Positions 17,777 through 26,322 of a stretch of 64,000 nt of DNA are shown piece by piece. This DNA is from Nocardiopsis coralli (GTDB lineage: Bacteria > Actinomycetota > Actinomycetes > Streptosporangiales > Streptosporangiaceae): contig NZ_JADBGI010000023.1 in assembly GCF_014892575.1 (NCBI RefSeq), forward strand, positions 1-64,000, in the 5' to 3' direction. Under the pieces are notes generated by a model. The model had not been told where the DNA came from, did not search any database, and worked only from the letters and a program-made list of their open reading frames with translations. The first letter of the stretch is position 1, and each line of letters opens with the position of its first letter. Position numbers and translations under genes: made by a program.

Positions 17777-19003
17777 TCAGACGCTCACCGGCCTCCGCCG
17801 TCCGCGGACCGGGACCGCCCCGACCACCCGTGCGTAGACGGTCTCGAAGCGCTCCAGGGACCGGTGGTGGTCGTGTTCCCCCGCCATCTCCCGGCTCGCG
17901 GCCCCCAGGAAACCGCGCTCGGACCGCGACCCCAGGATCCTGCTCAACCGGTCGGCGAGGACCTCCACCTCCCCCGGCGGGAAGAGGTATCCGTTGCGGC
18001 CCTCGGCGACCAGGTGCGGCAGCGCCATCGCGTCGGCAGCCACCACCGGCAGCCCCGTCGACATCGCCTCCAGCGTCGCGATGCTCTGCAGCTCGGCCAC
18101 GCCCGCGATCGCGAAGACGTCCCCCGCCGCGTAGACCAGCGGCAGCCTCTCGTCGGGCACAAAACCCAGGAAGTGCACACGGTCGTCCACACCCAGCACG
18201 CGTGCCAGATCGGCCAGTTCCTCCTCGCGCTGCCCCGTCCCGGCCAGCACCAGCTGCGCGTCGAGGTCGGCGGTGAGCACGGCCAGGGCGCGCACGAGTT
18301 CGTCGATGCGCTTCTCCTCGTCCAGACGGCCCACGAACACGATCGAGTCTCGGTCGGGCACCCCGAGGCTCGCGCGTGCCGCCGGGCGTTCCCCGGCACG
18401 GGGGTGGAACCGGGCCAGGTCGATGCCGCACGAGACCGCTTCCACGTCCCGGGTCAACCCCTGTTCGCGCAGCAGCAGGGCGGCGCGCGGGGTCGGGGTG
18501 GTCACGTGGTCGGCCTGCTCGGCGATGCGCACCATGTCGTTCCAGGCCACGGAGCCGGCCGCCGACTGCAGGGACCGGGGTACACGCGCGTGTGCGTAGA
18601 GGTTGTCCGGCATGAAGTGGTTGGTGAGCACCGTGGGGATCCCGGCCGCTCGCGCCCGGGCCAGCGCGGTGCGGCTCAGCGTGAAGTGGCTCTGCACGTG
18701 GACCACGTCGGGCGCGAAACGGTCCAGCAGCCGGTCGACGTGGCCGCCCAGACCCAGGGGCACCGCGGCACGCATGCTGGGTTGGAACGGGATCCGAGCC
18801 GAGCGCACCCGGTGCTCGGTCACCTCCCCGGCCTCGACCACGTGCGGGGGCCCCGACGAAGAGGGGCGGAGCACGTGGATCCGGTGTCCGCGCCCGGCCA
18901 GCCCCTCGGCGAGCCGGTGGGTGAAGTAGGCGGCGCCGTTGACGTCGGGCGGATAGGTGTCGGTGACGATCAGTACACGCAGTGGGCGCGCGGCTCCGGC
19001 CAT
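17777..19003 (-). CDS. Glycosyltransferase family 4 (PimB-like)
   Basis: A 408-aa GT-B retaining glycosyltransferase. The N-terminus is VLIVTDTYPPDVNGAAYFTH, the acceptor domain has VVHVQSHFTLSR, and the C-terminal donor site has FVGRLDEEKRIDELVRAL and the E-x7-E motif in VAELQSIATLEAMSTGLP. It is similar to actinobacterial mannosyltransferases acting on lipid acceptors; the exact sugar is unknown. The start codon follows the stop of the upstream transporter by 4 bases, with AAGGAG inside the end of that gene, so the pair is translationally coupled. Confidence 0.92.
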   Translation of the reverse strand: MAGAARPLRVLIVTDTYPPDVNGAAYFTHRLAEGLAGRGHRIHVLRPSSSGPPHVVEAGEVTEHRVRSARIPFQPSMRAAVPLGLGGHVDRLLDRFAPDVVHVQSHFTLSRTALARARAAGIPTVLTNHFMPDNLYAHARVPRSLQSAAGSVAWNDMVRIAEQADHVTTPTPRAALLLREQGLTRDVEAVSCGIDLARFHPRAGERPAARASLGVPDRDSIVFVGRLDEEKRIDELVRALAVLTADLDAQLVLAGTGQREEELADLARVLGVDDRVHFLGFVPDERLPLVYAAGDVFAIAGVAELQSIATLEAMSTGLPVVAADAMALPHLVAEGRNGYLFPPGEVEVLADRLSRILGSRSERGFLGAASREMAGEHDHHRSLERFETVYARVVGAVPVRGRRRPVSV

Positions 19004-19007
19004 GGCG

Positions 19008-19895
19008 TTACTCCTTCGTTCGGATGCGTGCGGACCGTGGGCTTGCCGCGGCCTCGGGGTTGCGGTCCCGGCTGCGCGCGAGGCCGAAGGTGCCCGCGAT
19101 CGCCAGGAGTGCGAAGAGCAGGGCGCCGAACTGGGCGAACGGTGTCTCGGGGGCGCCCTCGCCGAGCATCACCGCGCCGATGCCGACACCCACGACGGGG
19201 TCGGTGACGAGCAGGGTCGCGTAGGCGGCGGCGAAGTGGCCGCTGCGGTAGGCGTTCTGCACGAGCAGGGCACCGAAGACGGCGGTACCCGCGGCCAGGA
19301 GGGTCAGCCAGCTGATCAACTGGCTCCAGTCGCCGTGGGCCCCGGCCAGCACCACGCGCGCCAGTCCGGAGGTGGTGCCCATGGCGGCCCCGCCGGCGAG
19401 GGCGAGCACGATCGCGCGGACGGGACTGGGGAACCACCGGGCGGTCAGGTGCAACAGCACGCCCGCGCCGATGACACCCCCGGCGAGCGCGAGGGCGGTG
19501 CCGGTGTCCATGGCGGGGGCGTCGTCCACGTGAGGGAAGAGCCAGAGCACACCGGTGAGCCCGGCCATGACGGCGAGGCCGGCGGCGATCTGGTACGGGC
19601 TGACGGCGCGGTGGGTGAAGGCCGACCAGAGCACGATCGCGAAGAGCAGGCCGGTCACGCCGAGGGGCTGGATGACGGTGAGAGGGGCGCCGCTGAGCGC
19701 GGTCATGTGCATGCACGCGCCCAGGACCACCAGGACCCCGCCGGCCAACCAGCGCGGGCGCCCGAACAGGTAGAGGAGGAACCCGGCGCGGGCCACACGC
19801 GCGCCGGGCGCACGGACGGCGTCGCGTTCCTGGAGTGCGGATCCGAGTGCCAGGCTGAAGGCCCCCACCACGGCGACGGGAACCGCCCACAGCAT
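19008..19895 (-). CDS. DMT-superfamily (EamA/NIPA-like) transporter
   Basis: A membrane protein of about 295 aa with roughly nine TM helices. Segments such as AVVGAFSLALGSALQERDAV, PLTVIQPLGVTGLLFAIVLW and TDPVVGVGIGAVMLGE fit the drug/metabolite transporter fold, closest to actinobacterial NIPA/EamA-type proteins. ATG 19895 is taken as start; GTG codons at 19904 or 19907 are alternatives because GGGGAG lies close to them. It is coupled to the GT4 gene, so it could supply or export a related lipid or sugar, which is a context inference. Confidence 0.82.
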   Translation of the reverse strand: MLWAVPVAVVGAFSLALGSALQERDAVRAPGARVARAGFLLYLFGRPRWLAGGVLVVLGACMHMTALSGAPLTVIQPLGVTGLLFAIVLWSAFTHRAVSPYQIAAGLAVMAGLTGVLWLFPHVDDAPAMDTGTALALAGGVIGAGVLLHLTARWFPSPVRAIVLALAGGAAMGTTSGLARVVLAGAHGDWSQLISWLTLLAAGTAVFGALLVQNAYRSGHFAAAYATLLVTDPVVGVGIGAVMLGEGAPETPFAQFGALLFALLAIAGTFGLARSRDRNPEAAASPRSARIRTKE

Positions 19896-20197
19896 CGTCT
19901 CCACCACTCCCCTCGATCGTGTGGGCCCGGCCCTTTCGGTCGCGGCCGTGATCTGCCGGGGGGTGCGCACCGCACGACGGGGCCGCGCACCTCGTCGCCC
20001 CCGTGGGGATCGCGGATGCCCAGCCCGTGGGGGTGGCTGCTCCCCGGCCACCTGCACCTGGGCCTGCCTCGTCGGAGGGAGAGCCAACATCCACACGCGG
20101 TCAAGGTTGGGTATTGGATCGCCCCGAACGAGGAGATCGGCGGTCCGTTTGTCCGCCTCTCTGGGCAGGGGCGTGCGGGCGTGGGACGCTGGGGATT
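19896..20197. other. Divergent promoter spacer, DMT gene / GH20 gene
   Basis: No gene was recognised. An in-frame upstream extension of GH20 (from 20003) is compositionally unlike the enzyme and is rejected. The spacer ends in the DasR-type site and SD of the GH20 gene. Confidence 0.5.
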
Positions 20198-20207
20198 GGT
20201 CTAGACC
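20198..20207 (+). promoter_or_regulatory. DasR-type (dre) operator upstream of GH20 gene
   Basis: The core GGTCTAGACC, in the context ATTGGTCTAGACCGGAT, matches the known DasR consensus (A-C/T-TGGTCTAGACCA). DasR is the GntR regulator of N-acetylglucosamine and chitin use in actinomycetes. The site lies 15 bp before the start of a hexosaminidase gene, overlapping the expected transcription start/SD zone, which is consistent with repression. Confidence 0.8.
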
Positions 20208-20221
20208 GGATAGGAGCAGTC

Positions 20222-21844
20222 GTGACCGACACCTTGATCCCCCGCCCCCGTGAGACCTCCCCGGGCGACGGCCCGGGCCTGACACTGACGCCGCGCACCC
20301 GCGTGCACGCCGACCCGGCCTCCGCCGGCGTCCTGGCCTGGTTGCGCCGAGAGCTGGGGGCCGCGACCGGGCTCCCCCTGGAACGCGGCGGCGAGGCCGG
20401 CGCCGAGATCCGGCTGAGCGTGGACCCCGGCGCCGGCCTCGCACCGGAGGGGTACCGCCTGGTCGTGGACGTCCGGGGCGCCTCCGTCATCGGCCACGAC
20501 ACGGCCGGTGTCTTCTACGGCGCCCAGACCCTGCGCCAGCTCCTGCCGCCCGACGCCTACCGCGACGCTCCCCTGCCCGGCGCCGCATGGGTGCTGCCGG
20601 CGGTGAGCATCACCGACGCACCGCGGTTCGGTTGGCGGGGCGCCATGCTCGACATCGCCCGCCACTTCCAGCCCAAGCGCGAGATCCTGCGCTTCGTCGA
20701 CCTGCTGGCCGCGCACAAGCTCAACGTGCTCCACCTGCATCTGAGCGACGACCAGGGGTGGCGGGTGCAGATCCGCCGCTACCCGCGGCTGACCGAGATG
20801 GCCTCGTGGCGCACCGAGAGCCAGGTCGGCGCGGTACGCCCGCCGGTCTTCGACGGGCGTCCCCACGGCGGGTTCCTGACCCAGGACGACGTGCGCGAGA
20901 TCGTCTCCTACGCCGCCGAACGCCACGTCACGGTCGTGCCCGAGATCGACGTTCCCGGGCACTCCCAGGCCGCGATCCACGCCTACCCCGAGCTCGGTGA
21001 GGCCGGCCGGATCCCCGTGGGCACCCAGTGGGGGATCTTCGAGGAGGTCCTGGCCGTCACCGATGAGGTCCTCGACTTCTACCGGAACGTCATCGACGAG
21101 CTGCTGGAGCTGTTCCCGTCGCCCTACTTCCACGTAGGCGGCGATGAGTGCCCCAAGACGCAGTGGAAGGGCAGCGCCTCCGCCCAGCAGCGGATCCGGG
21201 AGGAGGGCCTGGCCGACGAGCACGAGCTGCAGTCCTGGTTCATCGGGCAGCTCGACCGGCACCTGGCCGCGCGCGGTCGGCGCATGATCGGCTGGGACGA
21301 GATCCTGGAGGGCTGGCTCTGGGCGGGTGAGGAGGACACCCGCACCCCGGAGGGCGAGCGCAAGGGGCTGTCACCGGGCGCGACCGTGCTGTCCTGGCGC
21401 GGTGAGGAGGGCGGCGTCGCGGCGGCGCGGGCCGGCCACGACGTGATCATGGCGCCGACCGCGACCTCCTACCTGGACTACCGCCAGTCGGAGGCCGAGG
21501 ACGAGCCGGTCAAGGTCGGCACGCTCCTGCGGCTGGAGGACGTCTACCTGTCCGACCCCGTGCCGGAGGGGCTGAGCGAGCGGGAAGCCGCGCACGTGCT
21601 CGGGGCACAGGTCAACACCTGGACCGAGCACATCGACACACCCCGGCGGCTGGACTACATGGTCTTCCCGCGGCTGTCGGCCTTCGCGGAGAAGGTGTGG
21701 TCGACGGGGCCGCGCGACTACGCCGAGTTCGAACCGCGCCTGCGTGCCCACCTGCGCCGGCTGGACGCCGCCGGGGTCGAGTACCGGCCGTTGGAGGGCC
21801 CCAGGCCGTGGCAGACCCGGCCCGGGGTCGTCGGCCGGGACTGA
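20222..21844 (+). CDS. Beta-N-acetylhexosaminidase, GH20
   Basis: A 540-aa GH20 enzyme releasing terminal GlcNAc/GalNAc. The N-terminal GH20b-like domain spans about 1-130. The barrel contains FGWRGAMLDIARHFQPK, HLHLSDDQGWRVQI and the catalytic Asp-Glu pair in YFHVGGDECPKTQWK (about 308-309). No signal peptide is seen, so it probably acts on imported chito-oligosaccharides in the cytoplasm. GTG 20222 has AGGAG 6 bases upstream. The dre site directly upstream fits induction by GlcNAc catabolism. Confidence 0.95.
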   Translation: MTDTLIPRPRETSPGDGPGLTLTPRTRVHADPASAGVLAWLRRELGAATGLPLERGGEAGAEIRLSVDPGAGLAPEGYRLVVDVRGASVIGHDTAGVFYGAQTLRQLLPPDAYRDAPLPGAAWVLPAVSITDAPRFGWRGAMLDIARHFQPKREILRFVDLLAAHKLNVLHLHLSDDQGWRVQIRRYPRLTEMASWRTESQVGAVRPPVFDGRPHGGFLTQDDVREIVSYAAERHVTVVPEIDVPGHSQAAIHAYPELGEAGRIPVGTQWGIFEEVLAVTDEVLDFYRNVIDELLELFPSPYFHVGGDECPKTQWKGSASAQQRIREEGLADEHELQSWFIGQLDRHLAARGRRMIGWDEILEGWLWAGEEDTRTPEGERKGLSPGATVLSWRGEEGGVAAARAGHDVIMAPTATSYLDYRQSEAEDEPVKVGTLLRLEDVYLSDPVPEGLSEREAAHVLGAQVNTWTEHIDTPRRLDYMVFPRLSAFAEKVWSTGPRDYAEFEPRLRAHLRRLDAAGVEYRPLEGPRPWQTRPGVVGRD

Positions 21845-21861
21845 CACCAGGAGGCCGGGCG

Positions 21862-23100
21862 TCAGAAGTATGTGGCCACGGCCTCCACGACGGTGTCCTC
21901 GGCGTCGACGACGGGGATGACGGACCACCGGTCGAAGGCCGTGCACGGGTGCGAGATGCCGAAGGAGACCAGGTCGCCGGGGTGCAGTTCGAGCCCCGGC
22001 GGCACACGCAGGTAGGCGTGGTGGTCGTTGAGCGCCTCGATCTCCAGCCCCTCGGCGGGGTGGCGGCTCCCGTCGGGCCGGCGCACGGTGCGCGGCACGG
22101 GGAACCCGGCGTCGTAGTTGGCCTCGCGGCGCCCGAGCCCCGCGATGGCCGAACCGTCCTCCGGGGTGGACGTGATCTGGGCCCACAGTTCCAGGGCACC
22201 GGCCAGCGCACCGGGCCCCTCGTCGAGGCGGCGGTAGGGGGTGGTGCGCCGGTAGAGGCCGTCGTCGTGGGCGACGTAGGCGCCGCTGCGCAACAGGGGC
22301 CACACGTCGCGGGCCCCGCCGAACTCCTCGGCGACCAGGTCGAACCAGGCGCTGCCGCCCACCGACAGCACGGGCCGCTCCAGGCCGTGCGCGCGGGCGA
22401 TCTCGGCGGCGTCGGTGCGCAGGTCGCGCAGGAAGGCGCGCACCGCGTCGGCGCCCCCGGTCACCGGGCCCTCGTACCCGGCCACCCCTGCCAGTTCGAG
22501 GCCCGGGGCTGCGGCCACCGCGTCGGCCACGGCGAGCACCCCGGCACGGTCACGGCACCCGGTGCGCCCGCCGGGAACGCCGCGCTCGACCAACACCCGC
22601 AGCGGCCGCCCGTCGGGGTCGGCCACCGAGGCGGCCGCGGCCACACCCTCGGCGGAGTCGGCGTAGAACAGGAACTCGAAGCCGGGGTCCCGGTTCAGTT
22701 CGGCGGCGATCCAGGCCAGGGCGCGGGTCTCGAGGAGTTCGTTGGCCAGCACGATGCGGCGCACACCGAAGCTCCGGTAGGCAAGGACCTGGTTGGCGGT
22801 CGCCGCGGTCACACCCCAGGCCCCGGCGTCGAGCTGGCGTTGGATGAGGGCGGGCGCCATCGAGGTCTTGCCGTGCGGAGCGAAGGCGAGTCCGTGCTGT
22901 TCGGTGAAGGCGGACAGGGCGCCGATGTTGCGCGTCAGCTCCGGCTCCCGCAGCACCATGAGGGGCCAGGTGAAGGGGCCGGTGAACAGGTTCCCGGCCT
23001 GCTGCGCGAACTCGTCGAGGGTGACGGACCCGTCGGGCCACCACACCCCCTTGGTGCGCCGGTCGACGTGTTCCTCGGGGATGGTGAGCCGCTCGGTCAC
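21862..23100 (-). CDS. D-threonine aldolase / D-serine deaminase-like PLP enzyme
   Basis: A 412-aa fold-type III PLP protein (alanine racemase-like barrel plus metal-binding C-terminal domain). The Schiff-base Lys is in FAPHGKTSMAPAL (about residue 75). The metal site shows NDHHAYL and ISHPCTAFDRW (His and Cys ligands) near the C-terminus, as in D-threonine aldolase and eukaryotic-type D-serine dehydratase. The family acts on D-amino acids and the precise substrate is unknown. GTG 23100 is behind AAAGGCGG. It is convergent with GH20, with only 17 bp between stops. Confidence 0.88.
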   Translation of the reverse strand: MTERLTIPEEHVDRRTKGVWWPDGSVTLDEFAQQAGNLFTGPFTWPLMVLREPELTRNIGALSAFTEQHGLAFAPHGKTSMAPALIQRQLDAGAWGVTAATANQVLAYRSFGVRRIVLANELLETRALAWIAAELNRDPGFEFLFYADSAEGVAAAASVADPDGRPLRVLVERGVPGGRTGCRDRAGVLAVADAVAAAPGLELAGVAGYEGPVTGGADAVRAFLRDLRTDAAEIARAHGLERPVLSVGGSAWFDLVAEEFGGARDVWPLLRSGAYVAHDDGLYRRTTPYRRLDEGPGALAGALELWAQITSTPEDGSAIAGLGRREANYDAGFPVPRTVRRPDGSRHPAEGLEIEALNDHHAYLRVPPGLELHPGDLVSFGISHPCTAFDRWSVIPVVDAEDTVVEAVATYF

Positions 23101-23166
23101 GGGGTGCGGACCGCCTTTCGTGCGAGTGGCCCGCCCCGGGACGCGGTCGGCGTCCGGGACGGGCCC

Positions 23167-23195
23167 GGTGGGTCTGGGGAGGCGATCCTCCCACC
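23167..23195 (-). terminator. Hairpin between GDPD and D-amino acid enzyme genes
   Basis: GGAGG-CGAT-CCTCC, with outer GGTGGG/CCCACC, lies 25 bp past the GDPD stop on the minus strand. Confidence 0.5.
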
Positions 23196-23219
23196 TGTGG
23201 CCGCGGGCGGCCAGAGGAT

Positions 23220-24221
23220 CTAGTCGGCGGCGGGTTCGGCCTCGGGCTCATCGGCGGGGAGCTGGTCGGCCAGCTCCTCCGGCTCCTGGACGGGCTCGGT
23301 CTCCTGGTCGCCCTCGAACTCGGCGATGGCGTCCTGGCCGACGTCGGGGTAGTCGGTCACGAAGCCGTCGACGCCCAGCTCGAGCAGCTCGACCATGCGG
23401 TCCTGCTCGTTGATGGTGTAGGGCATGATCTCGTACCCGGCCTCGTGCACGGCCTCGACGTAGTCGCCGGTCAGGCCGTCGTGGCTCGGGTTGACCATGT
23501 GGGCCCACTCGTAGTCGCCGAGCTCGTCCTCGGGGACCTCGCCGAGCAGGCCGTGCGGGATGGAGGGCAGGAGCTCCTTGGACGCTTCCATGGACTCCCA
23601 GTCGAAGCTCTCGACCACGAGGCGGCGCGGCTCCCACGCGGGGTTCTGCTCCATCCAGTGGTCGCGGGAGCTGAGCTCCTCGGCGAGGGTCTCCTCGATG
23701 CCGGGGTGGACCTCGGGGTCCTTGACCTCGAGGAACAGGTTGAGGTCCAGGCTCTCCAGGGTGTCGAGCGCGTCGGACAGGGTCGGGACCGGCTCACCCT
23801 CGAAGACCGGGTCGAACCAGCTGCCGGCCTCGACCTGTTCGATCTGCTCCAGGGTGAGGTCCCCGACGTCGTAGGAGTCCAGGTCGGGGTGGACCTCTTC
23901 GATGTCGGTGGTGCGTTCCAGGGACGTGTCGTGCATGAGCACGGGCTCGCCGTCCGAGGTCAGCTGGACGTCGACCTCGACGGTCTCCGCGCCCAGGCGT
24001 CCTGCGGCCTCGATGGCGGCGAGGGTGTTCTCGGGGGCGTGCCCGGAGGCCCCCCGGTGGGCGACGGCGACGAGCGGGCGTTCGGGGGACGGGTTCTCCG
24101 CGGAGACCGGACTTGCGCTGATCCGCTCCGACGGGTGGAGTGACGGCTCGGCCAGGGCGGTGCCCCCGCCGGCCATCACGGTGAACGATACGGCTCCGAC
24201 AACGATCGCGATGCGACGCAC
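23220..24221 (-). CDS. Secreted glycerophosphodiester phosphodiesterase
   Basis: A protein of about 333 aa with a Sec signal peptide (RRIAIVVGAVSFTVMAGG, then cleavage after ALA) and a GDPD TIM-barrel. Catalytic signatures are VAVAHRGASGHAPENTLAAI, VEVDVQLTSDGEPVLMHD and FLEVKDPE. It hydrolyses glycerophosphodiesters to glycerol-3-phosphate and alcohol, a route to phosphate or carbon. The C-terminus is a Glu/Pro-rich tail. The start is taken as GTG 24221 because GGGAGG precedes it; ATG 24233 overlaps that SD and has none of its own. It is divergent from the acidic secreted protein. Confidence 0.9.
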   Translation of the reverse strand: MRRIAIVVGAVSFTVMAGGGTALAEPSLHPSERISASPVSAENPSPERPLVAVAHRGASGHAPENTLAAIEAAGRLGAETVEVDVQLTSDGEPVLMHDTSLERTTDIEEVHPDLDSYDVGDLTLEQIEQVEAGSWFDPVFEGEPVPTLSDALDTLESLDLNLFLEVKDPEVHPGIEETLAEELSSRDHWMEQNPAWEPRRLVVESFDWESMEASKELLPSIPHGLLGEVPEDELGDYEWAHMVNPSHDGLTGDYVEAVHEAGYEIMPYTINEQDRMVELLELGVDGFVTDYPDVGQDAIAEFEGDQETEPVQEPEELADQLPADEPEAEPAAD

Positions 24222-24469
24222 CGGACCTCCCATGTACGAGTGATGTGCCGAGCTCAGGTTGGACTCAGCTGGTGACGACGCGGTGACCATGAGTCGAGCG
24301 CGGGATGATGCGAGCCCTACCGTCCGGTTGGGAACGCCTGCATCCGCCCCCTGAATCACCACATGAATCTGCTTGATCACTTTGTGTACGTTTTTTGACC
24401 CCAGGACCCTCGTTGACTACTTAGAGTCCTGCAATCATCACTGCTTGTAGTCGATGGGAAGGATGTCTC

Positions 24470-26008
24470 ATGCGCAAGCACCACAGCTGGTGGGTCGCGC
24501 TGTTGGGCGCCGGCGCCCTGACCGCCTGCGGGACGGCCGTACCGGCCGCTGCCGCCGACGATCGGGGGCCGGCCTGGCCGAAGGTCGAACGGGGTGAGTC
24601 CGACTTCAGCCTCGACGGTTTCACGGTCGGTCCTCTGCCGGAAGGACTGGAGCGGCACACGGTCAAGGCCGCGTCCTCCTCCGACCGTGAGGGCAACCGC
24701 CGGTCCGAGATCACCTGGGTCCAGGGCTCGGACGATCTTGCGGGGCACGTGGCCGTCCTGCGTTCCGACAGGATCCAGGACCTGGAGGACCTGCGGCAGG
24801 AACGCTTCGGCCACCTGCGCACCGACGGACTGGAACGCCTCGGCGAGGACGAGGGCCTCGATGAGGACGCCTACGTCTCCGAGGAAACGGGCCACCTGTT
24901 CTGGGTGGAGCGCCCGGGCGTGGGGGTGGCCACCCACCTGGACCCGGAGCAGTGGGACCGCGAGGACCTCGTGGACCTGGCCGGTTCGGTGACCGACATC
25001 GAGGACGCCGACGCCGAGGCGGAGGAGGCCCCCGAGGAGGCCGGTGCCGAAGCCGCCGAGGGCGATGAGGCGGCTGTCGAGGAGGAGGACGCCGAGGACG
25101 CCGGGGACGCGGCCGAGGCGGACACCGACGCCACCGATGAGGTCGGCGCCGAGACCGACGCCGAGGCTCCCGTGGTCGAGGACGACGCGGTGGCGGCCGA
25201 GGACGAGGACTCCCCCGCGGGCCAGGACGGTGAGGCCGCCGAGGAGGAGGCCCCGGCCGGGGGCTCGGAGGAGACCGCCGGGGAGGGCGCCGAGGCCACC
25301 GAGGACGGCGACGCCGCAGAGAGCGAGGCCGGCGACGCGTCCGCGACGGAGGACGAGGCGGAGGCCGACACCTCCGCAGAAGCCGACGCCGAGGCCGCGG
25401 AGGAGACCGGCGGTGAGGACACCGCGCCCGCCGACTCGGACTCCGGGACCGACGCGGCCCAGGACGGCGACCCCGTCCGTGCCGCCGAGGACGAGCAGGA
25501 CGACCGCCCCGTCACCGACGGCTCGGCGTCCGAGGGAACCGTCCAGGAGGACGGCGCCGAACAGCCCGGGGCCGAGTCCGGCGACGCTGCCGGGGGTTCC
25601 GCGCTCCCCGAGGGTGTGGCCTTCCCCGAGAGCTCCGGCGCGGAGGATGTTTCCGCGTTCCACCAGTGCGTCGTCGACCGCTTCGACGAGCGCACCGGGC
25701 TGAACGCCGACGACGAGGGCGTCACCGAGGAGACCCGGGCCTTCGTCGAGCGCACCCTGGAGACCCGCGAGCTCACCGGCGGCGAGAGCGACCGGTTCCT
25801 GGCCACCGCCTGGTTCCACGGGTCCGAGGCGGACAAGCTGCGCGCGGCCGAGGAGTGCGCCGAGGACGAGGAGGCCGGCGGCGAGCGGGCCGATCACGTG
25901 ACCGGCGGGGCCCCGGAGGTCGTCGCCGAACTCGACGCCCAGGCTCGTACCGCGTTCGAGCAGGCACGCTACGGCGACGGTGCGGCCGACGCCGACGCGG
26001 TTTCCTGA
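24470..26008 (+). CDS. Secreted acidic low-complexity protein, unknown
   Basis: A 512-aa protein. The N-terminus has a short basic region and hydrophobic stretch ending LTACGT, compatible with a lipobox, or with Sec cleavage after the following AAA. Residues about 30-180 form a small globular domain (TWVQGSDDLAGHVAVLRSDR, FWVERPGVGVATHLDP). About 185-385 is an Ala/Asp/Glu-rich disordered linker. About 390-490 is a second conserved-looking segment with FHQCVVDRFDERTG. ATG 24470 has GGAAGGA 6 bases upstream. I do not recognise the family. It is probably displayed on the cell surface. Confidence 0.8.
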   Translation: MRKHHSWWVALLGAGALTACGTAVPAAAADDRGPAWPKVERGESDFSLDGFTVGPLPEGLERHTVKAASSSDREGNRRSEITWVQGSDDLAGHVAVLRSDRIQDLEDLRQERFGHLRTDGLERLGEDEGLDEDAYVSEETGHLFWVERPGVGVATHLDPEQWDREDLVDLAGSVTDIEDADAEAEEAPEEAGAEAAEGDEAAVEEEDAEDAGDAAEADTDATDEVGAETDAEAPVVEDDAVAAEDEDSPAGQDGEAAEEEAPAGGSEETAGEGAEATEDGDAAESEAGDASATEDEAEADTSAEADAEAAEETGGEDTAPADSDSGTDAAQDGDPVRAAEDEQDDRPVTDGSASEGTVQEDGAEQPGAESGDAAGGSALPEGVAFPESSGAEDVSAFHQCVVDRFDERTGLNADDEGVTEETRAFVERTLETRELTGGESDRFLATAWFHGSEADKLRAAEECAEDEEAGGERADHVTGGAPEVVAELDAQARTAFEQARYGDGAADADAVS

Positions 26009-26027
26009 CGACACGGCCCACGGGTCC

Positions 26028-26059
26028 ACGGCCGGCGGTGCACACGCGCCGCCGGCCGT
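26028..26059 (+). terminator. Terminator hairpin after acidic protein gene
   Basis: A perfect 11-bp stem, ACGGCCGGCGG with CCGCCGGCCGT, encloses a 10-nt loop 20 bp past the stop. Confidence 0.8.
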
Positions 26060-26322
26060 TGCTGGTGCGAGGACCGTCCGGCTCTGCGGGTGGGTGCCGA
26101 GGGCCACCGTCATCACCTCCCCGCACCTCTCTAGGACGGTCCGACATACACCCGATCCCCGCCGTTTCCGGTCGAAGGCCGGATGAATCGTTACACCGGC
26201 GCACTTCCCGGTTCGATACGGTCACCCCCACAGTCACCGGACCGCCGCGGCCCCCGCCCGTTCCCCCAGGACGCGCCACCACGGGGCCGCGCCGTCCCCC
26301 CGCTCCGAGGAGGCACGCCCCG
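26060..26322. other. Promoter-side spacer before ggt-like gene
   Basis: No gene is visible. An open frame running through it is proline/arginine-rich shadow. The sequence around 26160-26225 is less GC-rich and probably contains the promoter. GAGGAGG at 26307-26313 is the SD of the next gene. Confidence 0.45.

Noticed and set aside
24377..26116. 579-residue Leu/Gly/Val-rich antisense frame that looks like a membrane protein
   Set aside because: It is the reverse complement of the Ala/Asp/Glu linker of the secreted protein, which automatically gives Leu/Val/Gly. The + strand has the SD and signal peptide.
25666..26322. N-terminal extension of the gamma-glutamyltransferase frame back to 25666
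   Set aside because: It overlaps the acidic protein gene and a terminator, and is Arg/Pro shadow. ATG 26323 has a strong SD.
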